Shown: positions 58,915 to 64,000 of the stretch, piece by piece
Layout of the letters: each line of letters opens with the position of its first letter
Position numbering within the stretch: position 1 is the first letter of the stretch
Origin: Aquatica leii
Lineage: Eukaryota; Arthropoda; Insecta; Coleoptera; Lampyridae
Direction: 5' to 3'
NCBI GenBank assembly: GCA_035610365.1
Contig: CM069432.1
Span: forward strand, 70,312,520 to 70,376,519
DNA length: 64,000 nt
Made by a program: the position numbers and the translations under genes
The notes under the pieces: model-generated
Told to the model about the DNA's origin: nothing
Databases searched by the model: none
Seen by the model: only the letters and a program-made list of their open reading frames with translations

Positions 58915-60185
58915 CTGTATATTGGTTTAATTAAAAATTAGTTTTCTGTTTCTCGACGCCATCTATCGGGCTCGTTGGTCTCTTCGTATTGAGTAGACGA
59001 TATCCGGTGAGATACGGGCATTTTTGACTTTAGCATTGTTCACGATATAACATATGTCTGCGTGAATTAAAAATTGTTTTCGTAAAACATCCACGTGTTG
59101 TGACACGATGGGTAATAAAAGTATTTTTATTTAACTAATTTAATCCACGCAGAGTAAGTGGATTTTATTTTTTTTTTTTTGATTAAAGGTAATTTTTATG
59201 TCTTTTCGTTAGCGCCATGTGCTACCTCCTAAGTATGGGTATTCTTGTCTTAATTTAAAATCTACAAGGAAAAATTATAATCGGAAGCTGTAGACCTAAG
59301 AACGCTGCGATACAAGGGCAGAATTTCTATGCGGAGGCAATTATTACCGTTAATTATTTCTTCTTCTTGTTCGGAAGAGCCTAAGTACCAGACACGATTG
59401 AATTTCTCTTCGGAGGAAATAAATTAATACCATCGTAGACGAAAAGACATTGTAACAGCATACGATAAGTTTCGGTTCTATTACTTTCTTTTAAATGTTT
59501 CTTTTACCTGTTGTAGTTTGTGAGTCGCCAGGTAGACACGATTATTTTTAGGAAGCTTAATTACAGGAAGCCAGTAGGAAAACGTTTTTTGAAGGTAACC
59601 CTGAATTTGGTAAGTCAATTTTTGATTTTAATTGTTCGCTGTCGCTACGGTGCTACTCGTAATCATATTTACTAATTGCGTCGAAACATTCGAATTGATT
59701 TGCGTCTTATAATTGTTACTCAATTAGTTTAAGTAAATTACTATCGCATGCTGATTACGTCAACTGTCAATTATCATTATTAATGTAATTTACTTTTGAA
59801 GATTTTTTATATGTTCTGGTGGTTACACTTTTGTTTTACGTGTAGTGTAAGTTGCCGATACTTCTGATATTTTAGTACCTGCTTATATTTGTACTTGTAC
59901 TAAATTTAATCACTGTGATGCTATCAACTTATTTCATAATTGTTATTGATTCAAATTTTAATCTATTCATCATTCTAAAGTAATTAAAGTGCAATTGTTG
60001 TTAACGATTTAGTTTCTTTCTTCGTTTCCTCCAGTTTTACGAACCTTAACAATTTTGTACAAGCTTCGAGCCTTCTGTGCTGATCCCTTTAAAATAAAGT
60101 CACTTAAACCTCCCCTCTCTCCGACAAGTATGGTTTCAATCCTACAGTGAGTTGGCCGTGCAGGTTCGTAAATTACTAGAAGCTT
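58915..60185. other. ~1.3-kb insertion inside PLE2, unidentified
   Basis: It separates two adjoining parts of the PLE2 reverse transcriptase. The 71-codon minus frame at 60009-60221 reads partly into it and resembles nothing known. No inverted ends or clear target duplication were seen. It may be another element; PLEs are also known to retain introns, but 1.3 kb without evident splice signals makes that less likely. Confidence 0.5.
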
Positions 60186-60189
60186 GTAG

Positions 60190-60540
60190 AAATTTGATGA
60201 TTTGGCTGACCTCACGTTCAATCTTCGAAGTGGGGTTGTGAGTTAGAAAAGCGTAAGTTTCCTCAGACAAAATAGAATTGATTTTTGTAACATAATCAAT
60301 TTCGTTCAAAACTACAGTAGCGTTGCCTTTGTCGGCTGGAAGAACAATATTATCAGGGTTCTTACGAAGACTTTTTAGAGCTGACTCTTCCGACTTAGAA
60401 ATGTTGGATTTAGGAATTTTAGATGATTCAAGGATTTTGCCAGTCTTAATACGAATGGGATCTGAGATGTGGCGAGGAAGATATCTTATAGAAGACTCAA
60501 CAGCACATAAAATATCTTCTTTAGGAATACTACAGATTTA
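60190..60540 (-). pseudogene. PLE2 protein, N-terminal part
   Basis: Minus-strand reading gives SIPKEDILCAVESSIRYLP, then NISKSEESALKSLRKNPDN, VLPADKGNATVVLN and INSILSEETYAFLTHNP, the region preceding and starting the PLE reverse transcriptase. It keeps an open frame over ~115 codons and then ends at the inserted segment. PLE1 begins only at the ADKGNATVV block, so this is the most complete PLE N-terminus in the window. Confidence 0.8.
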
Positions 60541-60723
60541 GGTAATCAACTTGTAAACCAAGCCAGATTCTAAACTCCATAGAAGTGACTTCAGAAGAAA
60601 TAGTCTCCGTATATAAAGACCGTTTTCTTTCTTACCTTTTCAGAGGTTAGAATCTAGCTTGGTTCACAAGTTGATTCTTAGTTAGATTTTGGTTGCTTGC
60701 TTAAGTTTTTCGATTTATCTCAC

Positions 60724-60768
60724 GCCTTGATGAAGCCGCTTACGAAAGTGGGCGCAACGTTGGCAACT
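60724..60768 (+). ncRNA. Degenerate hammerhead-like motif, PLE2 end
   Basis: GCC TTGATGA, then a GCC...GGC stem II region, GCAA, ACGTT and GGC follow the hammerhead layout with stem I GCC/GGC. The core has T for the first C of CTGATGA and GCAA for GAAA, so the copy is probably inactive. The other PLE2 end (about 57065-57100, minus strand) lost the first half of the motif. Confidence 0.4.
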
Positions 60769-60829
60769 TCGGTTACTACAATGACACGGTCCATATCCGG
60801 AAGACATTCTTGTCTATATAAATATCAAA

Positions 60830-62100
60830 ATGTTTATAGCAGACACTTTCTAACAGGTACAAAGAATGTATATCTGTGGGCAACTTGTGTTGTGTGAATA
60901 CCCAATAGTCACTAAATTGATAAGTATATATTTAAAGAAAACCTGCTGCATTAGAGGATCTTAATCATCCAGACTGAGTATCATCTCCATACTTTATAAA
61001 AATTAGTCTATTTTAAATTAAAAAGGTACAACAAAAACCTTATGTCATATAATTAGTATCAACAATAAAAATAATAATAGTCTGAAGACAAATGTTATCA
61101 ACTCTAAGTTTAAAGCCACTGTAAAATTTTGCTTAAACTATTCAACTACATATCTTAAATTAAGTCTGGTTAAAGCCAAATGTTTCTATAATATTAACTT
61201 AAGGTTAAGTATGGCTTTTTTCTGACACAGGTGAGCATAAGAGTGTAAATATTATTGTTTAAATTATGTCTCATACAAATTAATTTTAAAACAACAAGAC
61301 AAGTAAAAAGTGGTGTTCTTAGTTTTTGTTTATTGTAATAAAACGATGTAATAGTCGAACACAATTACAGCTATAAATAATTACGCAAGTCATCTTTAGA
61401 AAAGGTTGTTTAAAAACGTAATATGTCGTCTAATTTAGGTGTGTACAGTAACTAAGTAGTGACACGAACACGTTTAAGCTATGTAATTAAAAATAGGCAT
61501 TTATAATTAGATGAAATTAAAATAAACAATTACAAAATAACAAACAGAAAATTGAAGTTTTAAATGTTTTTAAAACATAGTTTTGTGTTTTTATAGTAAA
61601 ACATGTTGTGAGCGTATATGTATAATGCTTGACTTATTTTATTTTATTTTAGAAGTTGTATTGTTTAGCTCTAAAGCAGTTTTAATTATAAGAATCTATT
61701 GAGTTGCTAAGAAACAAAAAAATATGGTATATAAAATGTCATATTAAAAAAAGTGGAATTAAAAATATCAGTATCATTCATTACTTGTTAATTACTAAAA
61801 TGAAATGAATGAGTTTTGCAGGCAAACAATAGTTCGCGTAGAGATGTTGTTAAAATAAAAGTTAGAAACATACACCTTTACCCTAACATATGGTCCTTCG
61901 TAATGTAATAAAAAAGTGAATCATCAGCATTAGTTACAAATTAGATGAAATACGAATAATTACAAATTCAAGAAGCATATTCCTTACTTGTTACTTACGA
62001 TTTCAAAACGTTTGGTAACATTTTTTAATTAATTTTATTCAATATTTGTGCGTTACTTACAATGGTGCAAGTTACAGAATTAAATGTTTTACTACAAAAA
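60830..62100. other. AT-rich spacer, no gene seen
   Basis: Nothing recognised besides A/T runs. Confidence 0.6.
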
Positions 62101-62104
62101 AAGT

Positions 62105-63051
62105 TTAACTCTTATCCGGGCAAGTCTTTTAAGCAACGTAACCGGGCAGTGTGGGTCCAATGGACCCACCTTATTTAGTTACACTTTTTTTTATCAACTC
62201 CCTTATACTGTGTAGTTTTTACTGGAGTATAATTACAAATAAGGCTTACATAAACACTTATTATATAAGAAAAACTATTTATTGCAATTATTACAGATAA
62301 TAGTAGTGACAGAGTGTTGATTACAAACATTTTTATAGCATTTTTTACAACATTGCCTTTGTTCTCTTGCGTTTCTTCACCTTCTTTACCTTTTACTACA
62401 TGACTGGCTATATATATATAAGGACAAAGCTAAGAAAGGGCACTAAATGCATTCTAAAGTAATTGCTATTCAACTAAAACTTTTCTTTTTGAATAACAGG
62501 CATTCCAGAATAATTACTTCCTGTAAAAATAAAACCAAAATTTGTCAATAAAATACAATGATAAATAGGTATTCACCGCTAATAGCAAATTACTCATAAT
62601 CCATAAGTAGATAATTACAAAAAAATAACTTGAACAATATCTAACTGCCACTAAATGAATGACATAGATTAGTTTACAAACATTTCAGACTAATTCCATT
62701 TTCCATAACAATTAGCCTTGAAAACAAAGTAACTCTCAAATCCGCTAATGGTTGAAACGAATACCTAATAAATTATGAAAATATCGTACACATGAGATGC
62801 ATCAATTTTAAGTATCACACGAGGGTCCATTGGACTCACACTGCCCGGTTAAGTATTATATTTATATTACGATAATTATTTATTGAAAAGTAAATAAAAT
62901 TTACCAACTTTGACTAAACAAAAACTTAATTAATACTATTTTCATAGAAACCACAGCGGCATTTTGTCAAAAGTTAAAGATTAACTAAAATATAGTCGTT
63001 TGTAACACCGTGTGGGTCCGTTGGACCCCAGTTGCCCGGATAAGAGTTAAG
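62105..63051. mobile_element. piggyBac-like element remnant
   Basis: Outer ends read TTAACTCTTATCCGGGCAA (62105-62123) and, inverted, TTGCCCGGATAAGAGTTAA near 63033-63051, so TTAA, the piggyBac target, borders both sides. A second inverted pair lies inside (about 62143-62172 and 62824-62855), with CCGGGCAGTGTGGGTCC and a GGGTCCAATGGACCC palindrome; the outer right end also carries GTGTGGGTCCGTTGGACCCC. The interior (~650 bp) holds the remnant of a transposase C-terminus on the minus strand. It is far shorter than an autonomous copy. Confidence 0.7.
62275..62410 (-). pseudogene. piggyBac transposase C-terminal Cys-rich domain
   Basis: Read on the minus strand, the end of a gene gives a basic stretch followed by QCCKKCYKNVCNQHSVTTII and CNNCNK before a TAG stop (62277-62275). 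The C-x2-C ... C-x2-H ... C-x2-C arrangement is the zinc-binding tail of piggyBac transposases, which binds the element ends. Two stops lie just upstream within the basic stretch, and the catalytic DDD part is gone. Confidence 0.65.
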
Positions 63052-64000
63052 TAAAAAAGCTAGTTTACTTGTTTTAAATCATTTATACAATCTTTTAATT
63101 CTTCAAACAATGTTGTAGAAATACAAAAACGTATAGAATAAAAAACCGGTGTGGTCTTATAAGAAATTTCTACATATTTTTTATTTTTAAATTGAAGAAA
63201 AAGAATATAGAAAATTTAGAAAACTTAGGTTTATAATTTTATATGCTTAAAAGAATAGTAAAACTACTAAGTATTATACATTAGACAATTTTTGTATCCT
63301 ACCCACTGTGCAGTGATATGCACACGTTTGTATTGACTTCTCTAACATGCTATAATTTTTTTTGAAATTTTTCTCTTCGATTTCGTTAAGATATAATCAA
63401 AATATGGTAAATTGAAGTTATGTTGTCATATGGGCTAACCTCTATATTTGTGCAATTTGATATTGCTAAATTATATTTGGAATTTATTTTAAATTATAAA
63501 TCAAATATTTATTAAACTGTTACTGTTAGAAAATTTTTATTTGAATAAATTGTTAGGAGAATTATTTCTATAAAAAACTGTAAAAATAATTCAAATAATT
63601 TACATATGTACGTACAAAATTATATAAGAAAAAATGTTAAAAATGGCGGATACACCCACTTCCGGTTTCTTTATCAGACCCATCTTGATATAACCGAGAT
63701 CGTGAGTACAACGTTACGCACATACAGACACACACACATAGACACCCAACATTTTTTTGTCAAAAATGCATTTGTCTGATTCAGGAGACCTTGAAATAAT
63801 AAAAAATAAATAATGAAATTCCGCAGAGAAAATTTTTTGCAAAAAAATTGCGATTGCTATACTTTTCTTATAGGAAAGTAAAAATTGAAATAGCATGGGA
63901 AACATCTCAAATTAAATCATTAGATGAAAGCGAAATCGAAAGCGATAAACGGGAAAATTTTAAATCAAATTATTTTATTAGCGACCTAGTAATTTGTACC
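63052..64000. other. Spacer with a possible repeat tail
   Basis: 63052-63630 is AT-rich with nothing recognised. 63640-63900 holds AAAATGGCGGATACACCCAC, a short ACACACACAC tract (63726-63738) and GTCTGATTCAGGAGACCTTG, blocks that recall the 3' part of a widespread insect interspersed repeat. I could not identify it or set its ends. The minus frame at 63714-63905 is not called as a gene. Confidence 0.3.

Larger units (their letters stand above)
57020..60826 (-). mobile_element. Penelope-like element PLE2, decayed
   Basis: A minus-strand PLE with RT and GIY-YIG blocks. Its outer ends are inverted copies of each other (about 57023-57120 and 60720-60822, sharing ATGTCTTCCGG, AACGTT and GCCCACTTTCGTAAG blocks). 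A second, directly repeated segment (about 57258-57344 and 60535-60622, with TAATCAACTTGTAAACCAAG) lies inside them. Between the N-terminal and central RT parts about 1.3 kb (roughly 58915-60185) of unrelated sequence is inserted. Several stops and frame changes make it non-functional. Confidence 0.8.

Noticed and set aside
1-64000. CRISPR arrays, bacterial operons, attachment sites or an undescribed defence system
   Set aside because: No regularly spaced identical short repeats, no operon-like gene runs and no bacterial signals; the content is insect-type mobile elements.

Overview
The window is strongly AT-rich eukaryotic DNA with no recognisable host exon, no tRNA or rRNA gene and no bacterial-type operon. 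The mix of elements (a BEL/Pao retrotransposon, a Polinton/Maverick fragment, several GIY-YIG Penelope-like elements, piggyBac, pogo and Harbinger-like DNA transposon remains, and a LINE with an RNase H domain) points to an arthropod, most likely an insect. The order cannot be fixed from the sequence. This is an intergenic or long-intron region used as a landing ground by transposons.

Layout. 1-8.7 kb: spacer with a ~122-bp tandem repeat (210-790), a ~12-copy degenerate repeat array (4826-5460), and a TATA box and short unidentified ORF just downstream (5533-5890). 8.7-16.7 kb: a decayed Polinton block, with integrase, coiled-coil protein and packaging ATPase on the minus strand and a minor capsid-like protein, protease, penton-like and major capsid genes on the plus strand. 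A Penelope-like element (PLE1, 13919-16379) sits inside the capsid gene, flanked by a 12-bp target duplication. 17.2-17.8 kb: palindromic MITEs. 19.8-22.8 kb: an old element bounded by ~270-bp direct repeats. 24.1-24.4 kb: a GC-richer island that may be a conserved regulatory element.

25851-33762: a young-looking BEL/Pao element with near-identical 646-bp LTRs, a 5-bp target duplication and gag, pol and F-type envelope-like regions. Each LTR carries three tandem copies of a stem-loop/pseudoknot-like module whose stems covary between copies. 33.8-45 kb: spacer with a lone hammerhead-ribozyme-like motif (35180-35220) and a second PLE remnant (40.9-41.8 kb). 45.0-46.0 kb: a broken pogo/Tigger-like transposase with a PHD-like tail. 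46-52.7 kb: spacer with several candidate conserved islands. 52.7-54.3 kb: a decayed RNase H-bearing LINE. 54.4-56.2 kb: a foldback structure with tandem-repeat arms around a Harbinger-like MITE. 56.7-57.0 kb: a palindromic MITE touching a third PLE (57.0-60.8 kb, minus strand), which is itself interrupted by ~1.3 kb of unknown sequence. 62.1-63.05 kb: a piggyBac-like remnant with TTAA-flanked inverted repeats and the cysteine-rich tail of its transposase.

The most interesting signals are at the RNA-structure level: the covarying triple module in the BEL LTR, and the hammerhead ribozyme cores in the PLE ends and as a solo copy. All calls come from reading the sequence alone; no alignment, folding or database search was run.
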